From NCBI RefSeq assembly GCF_024172085.1, contig NZ_JAMZDZ010000001.1, positions 7,192,001 through 7,256,000 of the forward strand: a stretch of DNA of 64,000 nt, given 5' to 3'. Each line of letters opens with the position of its first letter. Within the stretch, counting starts at the first letter, position 1. Position numbers and translations under genes: made by a program. Shown piece after piece: positions 56,605 to 64,000 of this stretch. Under the pieces are notes generated by a model. That model was not told where the DNA came from and ran no database searches. It saw only the letters and a program-made list of their open reading frames with translations. The DNA is from Hamadaea flava. Its GTDB lineage: Bacteria > Actinomycetota > Actinomycetes > Mycobacteriales > Micromonosporaceae.

Positions 56605-57213
56605 GTGATCAAGGTGTTGCTGGTCGAGGACATGCATCTCATCCGGGGTGCGCTGGCGGCGCTGATCGCCCTCGAACCGGATCTGGCGGTCGCCGGTCAG
56701 GTGGCGACCGGGGAGGAGGCCGTCTCGCTCGCCCGGGTGGTGCGCCCGGACGTCGCGCTCCTGGACATTCGGCTGCCCGGTCGGTGGGACGGCCTCGACA
56801 CCGCGGAGCAGTTGCGGGAATGGGTTCCGGAGTGCGCGCTGCTGATGCTGACTTCGGCCGGGCGGCCGGAGACGTTGCGGCGGGCGCTGGAAATAGGTGC
56901 ACGGGGGTTCATGCTCAAGGATGCCGAGCCGGCGCGGCTGGCCGAGGCGATCCGGCGGGTCGCCGTGGGGGAGACGGTCGTGGATCCGGGGCTGGCCGCC
57001 GCCGCGATCGTGCAGCGACCCAATCCGCTGACCGCCCGGGAGGTCGAGGTGCTGCGCCGGGCGGGGGAGGGCGCTGACTTGGCCGACATCGCCGCGGAGT
57101 TCTTCCTGAGTAAGGGGACCGTTCGCAATTATCTCGGTGCGATCGTCACGAAACTAGGTGCGCGCAATCGGCTCGACGCGGTCCGGATCGCGGCCGATAA
57201 CAGCTGGATATAG
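56605..57213 (+). CDS. NarL/FixJ-family response regulator
   Basis: 202-aa response regulator. The receiver domain has the acidic pair in VLLVEDMHLIRG (Asp9), phospho-acceptor Asp54 (DVALLDIRLPG), Thr in MLTSAG and Lys in FMLKDAE. The LuxR-type helix-turn-helix is LTAREVEVLRRAGEGADLADIAAEFFLSKGTVRNYLGAIVTKLGARNRLDAVRIA. GTG at 56605 begins exactly at the receiver fold (IKVLLVED). It is convergent with the histidine kinase gene, and the two coding sequences overlap by 60 bp at their 3' ends. It is a presumed cognate pair despite opposite orientation. Confidence 0.92.
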   Translation: MIKVLLVEDMHLIRGALAALIALEPDLAVAGQVATGEEAVSLARVVRPDVALLDIRLPGRWDGLDTAEQLREWVPECALLMLTSAGRPETLRRALEIGARGFMLKDAEPARLAEAIRRVAVGETVVDPGLAAAAIVQRPNPLTAREVEVLRRAGEGADLADIAAEFFLSKGTVRNYLGAIVTKLGARNRLDAVRIAADNSWI

Positions 57214-58821
57214 CACCGTCAGGCGGTACTCTTCGCCGGTCTGTTCGATGTGGAAGGTGCCGCCGGCGGCCGTCACGCGTTCGGTCAGGTTCGCGGTGCC
57301 GCTACCAGTCTCGGCGACACTGCCGGAGACGCCGTCGTTGACGATGGTCAAGCCGTCGGGGGTGACTTCGATCCGGCAGCGGGTGGCGGCGCTGTGCCGC
57401 AGGACGTTGGTGACGGCTTCGCGCAGGACCACGGCCAGCAGCGGGTCGTCGCGGTCGGCGGTGCGGTCGACGTCGACGTGCGTACCGGCGGCCGTGAGGA
57501 GCGTGCGGGCCGTGTCCAGCTCGGCGGCCAGCGACAGGCGTGGGTCGGGGTCTGCCGGAATGGCGCGCAGGGCGGCCAGGGAGTCGCGGGCGACCGACGT
57601 GATCGTGGACAGCTCTGTGCGTACACTTTGGACATGCTTGGCCAGTTCGGCCTGGAGCGTGATCGCGGACAGGCCGGACCCGAGCAGATCGTGGACGTCG
57701 CGCGAGATGCGTCGGCGCTCACCGGCGGCGGCCAGCGCGGACAGCGCGCGCCGGGCCTCGCGGGCCTGGAGCACGAGGGTGGTCTGCGCGGCGAGGCCGG
57801 CGAACATGACGCCGATCGCGACCGTGTTGAAGCTCCAGTACACGTTCTCGGGCAGGTCGTAGCCGCGGGCCGCGAGCACCGCGGCCGTGCCCGCCACCGA
57901 CACCGCGGCGAGCGGCCACCAGAACCGCCCGGCGGCCAGGAATCCGGCCGCCGCGAAACCCGCGAGCTGCGGGTAGGCGCGCCCGGGATAGACCAGGCCC
58001 ACGGCCGCGACTGCGCCTAACGCCCATAAAGGCCATATAGTACGCGGAACGGGAATAGTCAGCGCGAGATGAAGTCCCAGCGCGACCGCCAGAAGCACCG
58101 ACGGCAACGGCCGGCCGCCGAGGTAGATCAGCCCGGTGATCAGGTAGCCGCCGTGGACCGCGAGCAGGATCGGCAGCGCCAGCCGGGGCGGGAGGTCGGG
58201 CTCGGGCACTAGCTGGGCCGGGGTAAGCGAGACCGCACGGGCCTGGGCGGTGGCCGACCGGGCGACCTCGGCGATCCCCGCGAGATCACCCTGCGCGGCC
58301 AGCGCGATGATCCTCGACAACGCGGTCCCGACTGCGGATTCGAGATGCTGGGCGGCTTGGGCGCGTTCGGCTTCGACGGTACGCGCGGCCAGTTCCGCCC
58401 GAGTCGCCTCGACGGCTGCGCGGGTGTCGCCGAGCCGGGTCACCGCGAACAGCACCAGACCCTGACCACCGGCGTTGAGGACGGCCAGCGCGATCCCGAA
58501 GGGAACTGCTGGGACCAGCAGCGCGGCCAGGAGGACGGCTGCCGCGTACACGATCCACCGGGCGGCGCCGCGCACGACGAGCAGGGCGGACGCGGCGACC
58601 ATCCCAGCCGCGCCCGGACCGGCGAAGGGCAGGAGGACGACTTGGGCGGCGAGCGTCCACCGGCTGCGCCAGGGCGTCAGACAGTGCAGCAGTTGCAGAA
58701 CGACGACCGCCGCGAAGGCGGGGTTCGGCACCGGGCGCAGCGGATCGAGGGCGACACCCGCGAGGACCACCAGAATGATCAACGCGTTACGTCCGGCCTG
58801 CCCCACTCGTGCATTCTGCAC
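57154..58821 (-). CDS. NarL-type sensor histidine kinase with duplicated DHp region
   Basis: 555-aa membrane kinase. Two membrane blocks (about residues 12-125 and 212-350) are each followed by a DHp-like helix. The functional HisKA_3 region is RRRISRDVHDLLGSGLSAI with phospho-His377, then the ATPase with N-box VLREAVTNVLRHSAATR and G-box TGSGTANLTERVTAAGG. The earlier copy, LESAVGTALSRIIALAAQGD near 160, lacks the His (Glu at the aligned position). This suggests an internal duplication with one decayed half. Its 3' end overlaps the response regulator by 60 bp. Start at 58821 reads from a GTG/ATG region near the window-wide GC norm. Confidence 0.88.
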   Translation of the reverse strand: MQNARVGQAGRNALIILVVLAGVALDPLRPVPNPAFAAVVVLQLLHCLTPWRSRWTLAAQVVLLPFAGPGAAGMVAASALLVVRGAARWIVYAAAVLLAALLVPAVPFGIALAVLNAGGQGLVLFAVTRLGDTRAAVEATRAELAARTVEAERAQAAQHLESAVGTALSRIIALAAQGDLAGIAEVARSATAQARAVSLTPAQLVPEPDLPPRLALPILLAVHGGYLITGLIYLGGRPLPSVLLAVALGLHLALTIPVPRTIWPLWALGAVAAVGLVYPGRAYPQLAGFAAAGFLAAGRFWWPLAAVSVAGTAAVLAARGYDLPENVYWSFNTVAIGVMFAGLAAQTTLVLQAREARRALSALAAAGERRRISRDVHDLLGSGLSAITLQAELAKHVQSVRTELSTITSVARDSLAALRAIPADPDPRLSLAAELDTARTLLTAAGTHVDVDRTADRDDPLLAVVLREAVTNVLRHSAATRCRIEVTPDGLTIVNDGVSGSVAETGSGTANLTERVTAAGGTFHIEQTGEEYRLTVLYPAVIGRDPDRVEPIART

Positions 58822-58879
58822 GCCGGATCGAGGCGCCTGACACTGATGTGAGCGGGATCCCGCCGGGCAGGCTCAGCGT

Positions 58880-60682
58880 ATGAAGATCGCGCTCGCCGCC
58901 CTGCTCATGACCCTGACGATCGCGCCAGCCCCGGCCGCCGACCTCGACGCGTCGGTCGCCGCAATGCTCGCCGAGGACCGCATACCGGGGGCCGCGGTCG
59001 TCATCGTCGAACGCGGCAAGCCGGCCGTCATCGAGACCTATGGGGACGCCGACGTCACGTCGCACCGCCCGGTCGACGCCACCACACCGTTCCTCACCGG
59101 CTCGCTGGCCAAGGTGTTCACGGCCGAAGCCGTGCTGCGGCAGGCCGCGTCCGGCGCGGTCGACCTGACCGCCGACGTGAACCGTTACCTGACCGGGTTC
59201 CAGATCGACGACACCTACCCGGGGCGGCCCGTCACGGTGCAGAACCTGCTCACCTACACCGCCGGGTTCGACGAAGACCTCGTCGGCCTGGCGGGCGATC
59301 CGGACGACCTGCCGTCGCTGGCCGACAGCGTGGCCGCCCGCCAGCCGGAGCGCGTACGCCCGCCGGGCACGCGGATCGCGTACGACAACTACGCCCTGGC
59401 GCTGGCCGGGCGGATCGTGGAGACGACCTCCGGTCAGGCGTACGCCGATTATGTGGCCCAGCATGTGTTCGCCGCCCACGGCATGACCGGCTCCACCGCC
59501 GCAGTCCCGCATCCCGCCGAGGTCGCACAGCGTCTCGCGGTGGGCTATCGGCCCGACGGCGACGGCTACGCCGAACAGCGCGGCCAGTACGCCCCCTGGA
59601 CCCCGTCGGGCACCGGGCCGGCGGTGACCCCGTCGGACATGGCGGCGTACCTGGCGTATCAGCTGTCCGGCGATCCGATCGCCGAGCAGATGCAGCGTCA
59701 GCACGTCACCCAGGACGCCCGCATGCCCGGCATGGGGTACGTGCTGGAGGAACGGCCCCGCAACGGGCAGCGGGTGCTGTTCAAGGACGGCGACGTTCCC
59801 GGCTACCACAACGCGATGGCGCTGCTGCCGGACCAGGGATTCGGCGTGTACGCCGTCGTCAACGGCGACGGGGTGGACGGGGTCGGCCCGTGGGCCGTCC
59901 AGAGACTCGTCAACCAGCTTATCGACCAGCGCTTTCCCGGTTCGGCGGCAGCGACGCAGTCCACTGCCACCGACGTGTCGGGTCTCGCCGGGGTCTACCG
60001 GTCGGCCCGGACCAGCCACACCAGCCTGATGAAGGCGGCCGCGTTGTTCGCGGCGCCGACCGTCGCCGCCAACGCCGACGGCACGCTCACCACCACCGGG
60101 CTGTCGCCGGACCCCGACCGGGCGACGCAGACGTGGCTGCCGATCGGGCCCGGCCTGTTCCAGGAACGCGACGGGCAGGCGCGCCTCTCGTTCCCCGGCG
60201 ACGGCGTCCTCGTCTCGTCGGCGTTGCCGTCGGAGGTCTACGAGAAACTGCCCTGGTACGACACGCCGACGGTGAACCTCGCCCTGTTCGGTGTCGGAGC
60301 GTTGGCGTTGGTGCTCGCGGCGCTCGGGCTGCCCGTCGCGCTGGCCGTACGCCGTCGCCTCGCCCCATCGCGGTGGACTCGCCTGGCGACGCTGTGCGCC
60401 TGGCTCAGCGGTGTGACCACCACGGCATTCCTGACCGGGTTCGTGCTCGTCATGTCGGACCCGAACACGATGGGTGCGTCGCTGGCGCTGAACTCCTGGG
60501 ATGTGGCGGTGCTGCCGATCCTGGCCCGGATCTCGGCCGGCTTCGCCGCACCGATGCTGCCGTTTGCCGTGGCGGCTTGGCGGTCGCGGTGGTGGGGGCC
60601 GGTCGGGCGGATCGCGTACACGGTGCTCGCGGTGGCGGCGGTGGGCTTCTTCGCGGTGGCGCTCCGCTACCACCTGCTCTGA
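58880..60682 (+). CDS. Membrane-anchored serine beta-lactamase-like hydrolase
   Basis: 600-aa protein. A signal peptide (to about residue 20) precedes a class C beta-lactamase/DD-peptidase-like domain (about 22-330). It has catalytic Ser75-x-x-Lys78 in TGSLAKVF, the Tyr motif YDNYALA near 171, and GDVPGYHNAM near 305 in place of the usual KTG/HTG. A beta-rich linker follows, then four membrane helices at about 470-600. It would act outside the membrane on peptides or esters. ATG 58880. Divergent from the histidine kinase (58 bp), so it may be in that system's regulon. Confidence 0.88.
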   Translation: MKIALAALLMTLTIAPAPAADLDASVAAMLAEDRIPGAAVVIVERGKPAVIETYGDADVTSHRPVDATTPFLTGSLAKVFTAEAVLRQAASGAVDLTADVNRYLTGFQIDDTYPGRPVTVQNLLTYTAGFDEDLVGLAGDPDDLPSLADSVAARQPERVRPPGTRIAYDNYALALAGRIVETTSGQAYADYVAQHVFAAHGMTGSTAAVPHPAEVAQRLAVGYRPDGDGYAEQRGQYAPWTPSGTGPAVTPSDMAAYLAYQLSGDPIAEQMQRQHVTQDARMPGMGYVLEERPRNGQRVLFKDGDVPGYHNAMALLPDQGFGVYAVVNGDGVDGVGPWAVQRLVNQLIDQRFPGSAAATQSTATDVSGLAGVYRSARTSHTSLMKAAALFAAPTVAANADGTLTTTGLSPDPDRATQTWLPIGPGLFQERDGQARLSFPGDGVLVSSALPSEVYEKLPWYDTPTVNLALFGVGALALVLAALGLPVALAVRRRLAPSRWTRLATLCAWLSGVTTTAFLTGFVLVMSDPNTMGASLALNSWDVAVLPILARISAGFAAPMLPFAVAAWRSRWWGPVGRIAYTVLAVAAVGFFAVALRYHLL

Positions 60683-60795
60683 CCCATCTCCGCGACGGAA
60701 GCCCGCGCTGTGTCGGATTCGGCTCCGGAGAACATCACCAGGGCGAAAGTTCCGCCGGTAGTTCCGTCGCTCAGCGGCCTTCTTACAGCGCCGTC

Positions 60796-60917
60796 ACCGG
60801 TTCGGGAGCGCCTGACTCATCGCGGCGACGTCCTGGTACTCGCGCCACTGCACGACCTGGCCGTCGCGTACGCGAAGCACGGTGCAGAGATTCAACGAGC
60901 GTTGAGCGAACGTGGCC
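60796..60917 (-). pseudogene. C-terminal remnant of a SnoaL/NTF2-like protein
   Basis: On the minus strand about 40 codons read LNLCTVLRVRDGQVVQWREYQD then end at TGA (60794-60796). The RV.DG.VV.WREY pattern is typical of the last strand and helix of SnoaL-like NTF2 proteins. An in-frame stop lies just upstream, so the N-terminal two thirds are gone. Confidence 0.6.
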
Positions 60918-60950
60918 CGGGGTCAACCTCGGCACCGATAGAGTCGAGCG

Positions 60951-61268
60951 GTGAGCGAATCCGTGTCCCGCGCTGAGCGGCGGCGGCGTACCGAGGAACG
61001 CATCCTGGCCGCCGCCCGGAAGAGCTTCGCCGAGGTCGGCTACGAACGGACCACGATCCGTTCGGTCGCGGGCGCGGCCCGAGTGGACCCGGCTCTGGTC
61101 ATGCAGTACTTCGGGGCGAAGGAGGAGCTGCTACTCGTCGCGATCATCGTCGGCGTGACGATGACCCGGGGCATGATCGAGCTCGATCACCTGCAAGCGG
61201 CCACCCCTGAGCAGATCACCCGGCTGCTTCGGCCCAGCATCGAGGCGCTCGTCGGTGACGGCGCCTGA
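60951..61268 (+). CDS. Truncated TetR-type DNA-binding protein
   Basis: 105-aa protein with a complete TetR helix-turn-helix (residues about 10-62: RTEERILAAARKSFAEVGYERTTIRSVAGAARVDPALVMQYFGAKEELL) but only a short helical stretch after it. TetR proteins are normally about 190 aa, so most of the ligand-binding domain is missing. GTG 60951. Its 3' end overlaps the next gene by 14 bp. It is divergent from the SnoaL-like remnant, so both may be leftovers of one inactivated locus. It might still bind DNA as a dimer-defective repressor. Confidence 0.7.
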   Translation: MSESVSRAERRRRTEERILAAARKSFAEVGYERTTIRSVAGAARVDPALVMQYFGAKEELLLVAIIVGVTMTRGMIELDHLQAATPEQITRLLRPSIEALVGDGA

Positions 61269-61746
61269 GCTGGCGCGGCGGCTGCGGGCGATCAGCTGGG
61301 ACGGCGGCTTCCGGCATACCCGATCCCGCGTCGCGCTGATGTCGGAGTACCTGCGCCGGGCCGCCTGGTGGGCCGGCCACGTCGGCCATCCCGGCGAGTG
61401 GCCTTTCTTCGACCTCGCCGGCGCCGTGGATCCCACCGTCCGCGCCGACGTCACGCTGCTCGGCACCGGCATTCCCGGCTGGTACGCCAGACGCATATGC
61501 ACGTGGGCGCTGCACTTCGCCGAACTGCGCACAGTGGCCGGTGATCGGCTGCCCGGCCTCGACGACCCGTTCGAGCCGCTGATCGTGCTGTTCGAACGCG
61601 GCGGCGACTTCACCACCGCCCACGGCCGGATCGAGGTCGACCTCGTCCAGTTCCCGCAGCGACCGTGGACGGCGTACCGGACGGCGGTCCCGGTGGTCGA
61701 CCTCGACCCGGCCGCCTTGGACCGAATCGACGGGATTACGCCTTAG
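61255..61746 (+). CDS. Uncharacterised protein
   Basis: 163-aa soluble protein starting at GTG 61255 inside the end of the truncated TetR gene. It contains RAISWDGGFRHTRSRVALMSEYLRRAAWWAGHVGHPGEWPFFDLAG and LLGTGIPGWYARRICTWALHF with several Trp, and ends in a strand-rich part (GRIEVDLVQFPQRPWTAYRTAVPVVDLDPAALD). No membrane segment. I do not recognise a family; its length and codon bias support a real gene. Its stop overlaps the convergent NB-ARC regulator by 11 bp. Confidence 0.6.
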   Translation: MTAPELARRLRAISWDGGFRHTRSRVALMSEYLRRAAWWAGHVGHPGEWPFFDLAGAVDPTVRADVTLLGTGIPGWYARRICTWALHFAELRTVAGDRLPGLDDPFEPLIVLFERGGDFTTAHGRIEVDLVQFPQRPWTAYRTAVPVVDLDPAALDRIDGITP

Positions 61747-64000
61747 CCGTCGGCTCGGCGAGTGCCGTACGCGCGTCGTCGGCCTCCGGCATGCCCAGCC
61801 CGGTGTAGAGCTCGAGGGCCGTCTCGAAATGGGCCCGCGCGCGGTCTTCGTCGTCCAGCGCGCGGAGGACGTGGCCCATCCCGAGATGGGCCTGGGCCTC
61901 CTGGTGGAACCCTCTGATCTGCTCCGCCATGGCCAGCGCCCGCCGATAGAGCGCCAGGGCATCCTCGGGCCGGCCTTGGCGGAGGGCCGCCTCACCCATG
62001 CCGTTGAGCGAGCCGGCCTCGGCGGCCGGTACGCCGACCTGATGGAAGAGCTGGACCGCCTGGCGAAACCGTTCGGACGCCGCCGGGGCGTCCCCGAGGC
62101 GCAGGAGCAACATCCCCAGTTTGTCCAGCGTGTGCGCTTCCACGATCGGGGTGCTCAGTTCGTGGAGGATGACCAGCGAGGCATCGAAGTGGTCCGCGGC
62201 CGCCGCGAGATCTCCGAGTCTGGTCTCGATGACCCCGAGATTGGTCAGCGCGTTCGCCTGGAACCGCCGCGCGTCGAGGTCCCGGAACCGCCTCAGCGCC
62301 TCGCGCTGGTGCTCGCCCGCCTCGGCGTACCGGCCGTGTTGTTGCAGGAGGACGGCCAGATTGTTGAACGCGATCGCCTCGCCGAGCGCGTCGTCCGCTT
62401 TGGTCGCGACGGCGATCGCCTCGCGTGTCTGTGCCATCGACTCCGCACCGCGGCCGAGGTGACTCAGCGCCACGCCGAGGCCGAGGTACGCCAAAGTCTC
62501 GGCGAGTGGGTCGCCGGCTCGGCGAGCGTGGGCGAGCGAACCCTGCTGGCACTCGAGGGCCAGGTCGACCTGACTCATCCGGCTGTAGGCCGCCCCGAGC
62601 AGCCGCAATGCGTGCGCCAGCGCGCTCGGGTCGTCGGTCCCCTCCGCCGAGCGCCGGGCCTGGTCGCCGAGCGCGATCGCCTCGGTGAGATGAGTGTCGA
62701 TCAGATACCGATGCACGATCCGGGCGAGGGCGACCACGTACGAGTACTTGCCGCAGGCGGCGACGTGGGCGGCGACGGCGATCAGGCAGAAGCGTTCGGC
62801 GTCGAGCCAGGCACCGGCCGCATCCGGTGTCGTCAGGTCTGGAATCGTTGCGCTGGAAGGGATTCGTGGTGGTCGGTGGGATGCTTCGGCCGGGTGCAGG
62901 CAGTCCATCGCGGCCGTCGCAGCCGCCCGATAGAAGTCGAGCAACCGTCCCGTGGCGTTCTCCCGTTCGTCCCGGGTGAGGTGGAGGTTCGCCAGGCTTC
63001 CGGCGTACGCGCGCAGCAGATCGTGCAAGCCGTAGCGGTTGGGCGCCGATCGGTGCACCAGGTGCGCCCGGGCGAGGACGGCGAGGTTCTGGCGCGCCTG
63101 GTCGATGGGCACACCGGTCAGCGCGGCGACGGCGTACGGGTCGATGTCGGGTCCGGGATGCAGCCCGAGCAGTCGAAACGTTTCGAGCGCAGCCGTGGGC
63201 AGGTGATGGATCGACCACGAGAAGACCTCGCGCACTGCGGCGTACGGGTCGCCCCCGGGATCGAGCAGGTCGAGCCGGGATTGCCGATCGGTCAGCTCCG
63301 CGTTGAGTTCGGCGAGCGTGCTGTCGGGCCGGGAGACGGCCAGCTCCGCCGCGACCCGCAGGGCCAGCGACAACCGCGCGCACTGCTCGGCGAGCAGGGC
63401 GGTGGCTACCGGTTCCTCCTCCGCTCGGCGGCCGATGAGGCGGTTCAGCAGGTCGACCGCTTCGGTGATCGTCAGCAGTCCAAGATCCAGCCGGTACGCC
63501 CCGTCCACCGCGACCAGTCCGGCCAGGCTGTCCCGGCTGGTGACCACGACCAGACACGAGCCCGAACCTGGCAGCAGCGACCGGACCTGCCGTACGCCCG
63601 CGGCGTTGTCCAGCACGATCAGCATCCGCTTGCCGGCGACCTCGCTGCGGAATCGCGCAGCCCGATCGTCCTCCGCGAGCGGGACGTTGTGGCTGGTCAG
63701 ACCGAGCGCGGTGAGGAAACGGGCGAGGGCGTCGCCGGTGGCCATCGGCTGCTCGGGGTCATAACCACGCAGATTCACATAGAGCTGGCCATCCGGGAAC
63801 CTGGCGCGTACGCGGTGCGCCCAGTGCACGGCCAGCGTGGTCTTGCCGACGCCGGCGGTGCCACCGATCACGGCGATCTTCATCGCCTGCTCCGGTACGC
63901 CGCCCTCGGGGCTCAGGAACGTGTCGAGCCGGTCCAGTTCGGCCGCTCGTCCGGTAAATCCGGCGACGTCCGCCGGGAGCTGCGCCGGCACAACCGCAGG
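61736..64000 (-). CDS. NB-ARC/TPR regulator, 5' end outside window
   Basis: The frame is open to the right edge; a GTG at 63991 is internal to PAVVPAQLPADVAGFTGR, a junction typical of regulators with an upstream DNA-binding domain. About 754 residues remain. The NB-ARC ATPase includes VIGGTAGVGKTTLAVHWAH, LYVNLRGYDPEQP, LIVLDNA and VVVTSRDSLAGL. At least six TPR-like repeats follow (AFNNLAVLLQQHGRYAEAGEHQREALRRF, ANALTNLGVIETRLGDLAAAADHFDAS). It is probably an AfsR- or XRE-type signalling protein. It is similar in layout to the regulator at 46324-48915. Confidence 0.88.
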   Translation of the reverse strand, partial: PAVVPAQLPADVAGFTGRAAELDRLDTFLSPEGGVPEQAMKIAVIGGTAGVGKTTLAVHWAHRVRARFPDGQLYVNLRGYDPEQPMATGDALARFLTALGLTSHNVPLAEDDRAARFRSEVAGKRMLIVLDNAAGVRQVRSLLPGSGSCLVVVTSRDSLAGLVAVDGAYRLDLGLLTITEAVDLLNRLIGRRAEEEPVATALLAEQCARLSLALRVAAELAVSRPDSTLAELNAELTDRQSRLDLLDPGGDPYAAVREVFSWSIHHLPTAALETFRLLGLHPGPDIDPYAVAALTGVPIDQARQNLAVLARAHLVHRSAPNRYGLHDLLRAYAGSLANLHLTRDERENATGRLLDFYRAAATAAMDCLHPAEASHRPPRIPSSATIPDLTTPDAAGAWLDAERFCLIAVAAHVAACGKYSYVVALARIVHRYLIDTHLTEAIALGDQARRSAEGTDDPSALAHALRLLGAAYSRMSQVDLALECQQGSLAHARRAGDPLAETLAYLGLGVALSHLGRGAESMAQTREAIAVATKADDALGEAIAFNNLAVLLQQHGRYAEAGEHQREALRRFRDLDARRFQANALTNLGVIETRLGDLAAAADHFDASLVILHELSTPIVEAHTLDKLGMLLLRLGDAPAASERFRQAVQLFHQVGVPAAEAGSLNGMGEAALRQGRPEDALALYRRALAMAEQIRGFHQEAQAHLGMGHVLRALDDEDRARAHFETALELYTGLGMPEADDARTALAEPTAKA

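Noticed and set aside
1-64000. CRISPR arrays, rRNA genes, integrases and transposases
   Set aside because: No regularly spaced direct repeats, no 16S/23S/5S stretches and no DDE, Tyr or Ser recombinase motifs were seen in any frame I read.

Overview
The window is high-GC DNA (mostly about 70-73% G+C by eye) with frequent GTG starts, many 1-4 bp start/stop overlaps, AfsR/BTAD-type NB-ARC regulators, NarL-type two-component genes, TetR regulators and giant Rhs proteins. This points to the chromosome of a filamentous actinobacterium. Micromonosporaceae (an Actinoplanes or Dactylosporangium relative) is my best guess, by inference only. No rRNA, insertion sequence, CRISPR array or prophage was seen. 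Both ends cut through genes: a secreted Cys-repeat protein on the left and an NB-ARC/TPR regulator on the right.

Region 1 (1-20.1 kb): two independent AAA+ ATPase/VWA chaperone-type systems. The first is a ChlI/ChlD-like pair (938-4335). The second is a tightly coupled five-gene operon (10089-17207): SWIM zinc-finger protein, partner of unknown family, VWA protein, MoxR ATPase, and a large DUF5682-like protein. Between them lie an SDR/TetR pair with palindromic operators, a deaminase-like gene lacking the usual catalytic Glu, a TetR/DoxX divergent pair and an MscS channel. A universal stress protein and an exported protein that looks like an S8 protease without its protease domain follow.

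Region 2 (20.1-35.0 kb): metabolism and regulation. It holds a YqeB-like membrane protein, isochorismatase-like hydrolase plus GlxA-type AraC regulator, a LacI/MFS sugar-efflux operon with a LacI operator, YdeI-like and VOC proteins, an ECF41/SigJ-like sigma factor with a matching promoter, a CPBP protease, and a GntR-TetR fusion regulator facing an FAD monooxygenase across a four-site operator array. It ends with a DnaQ exonuclease fusion and a GGDEF/degenerate-EAL protein next to a sugar-binding lipoprotein. A family of about 60-bp palindromic repeats sits in three intergenic spaces of this region.

Region 3 (35.0-49 kb): a small minus-strand tRNA cluster (two tRNA-Arg, a class I tRNA with a UAG anticodon, a degenerate tRNA, and a tRNA-like element with no anticodon arm), preceded by a possible 30-aa leader ORF with its own terminator. 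Then come a threonine dehydratase, a BrkB-like membrane protein, an MMPL remnant, a nitroreductase, a PEP-mutase-like enzyme coupled to a compact P450, a beta-propeller/HEAT-repeat divergent locus, a copper-type metallochaperone plus MFS exporter behind two CsoR-like boxes, and an AfsR-like regulator.

Region 4 (49-64 kb): a 2334-aa secreted Rhs protein with two ricin-B lectin domains and a lower-GC C-terminal tip, followed by a small membrane protein that may be its immunity factor. This toxin/immunity pair is the strongest candidate for an undescribed system. Next are a response regulator and histidine kinase overlapping tail to tail, a membrane-anchored serine hydrolase, a truncated TetR gene beside a SnoaL-like remnant, and the partial NB-ARC/TPR regulator.
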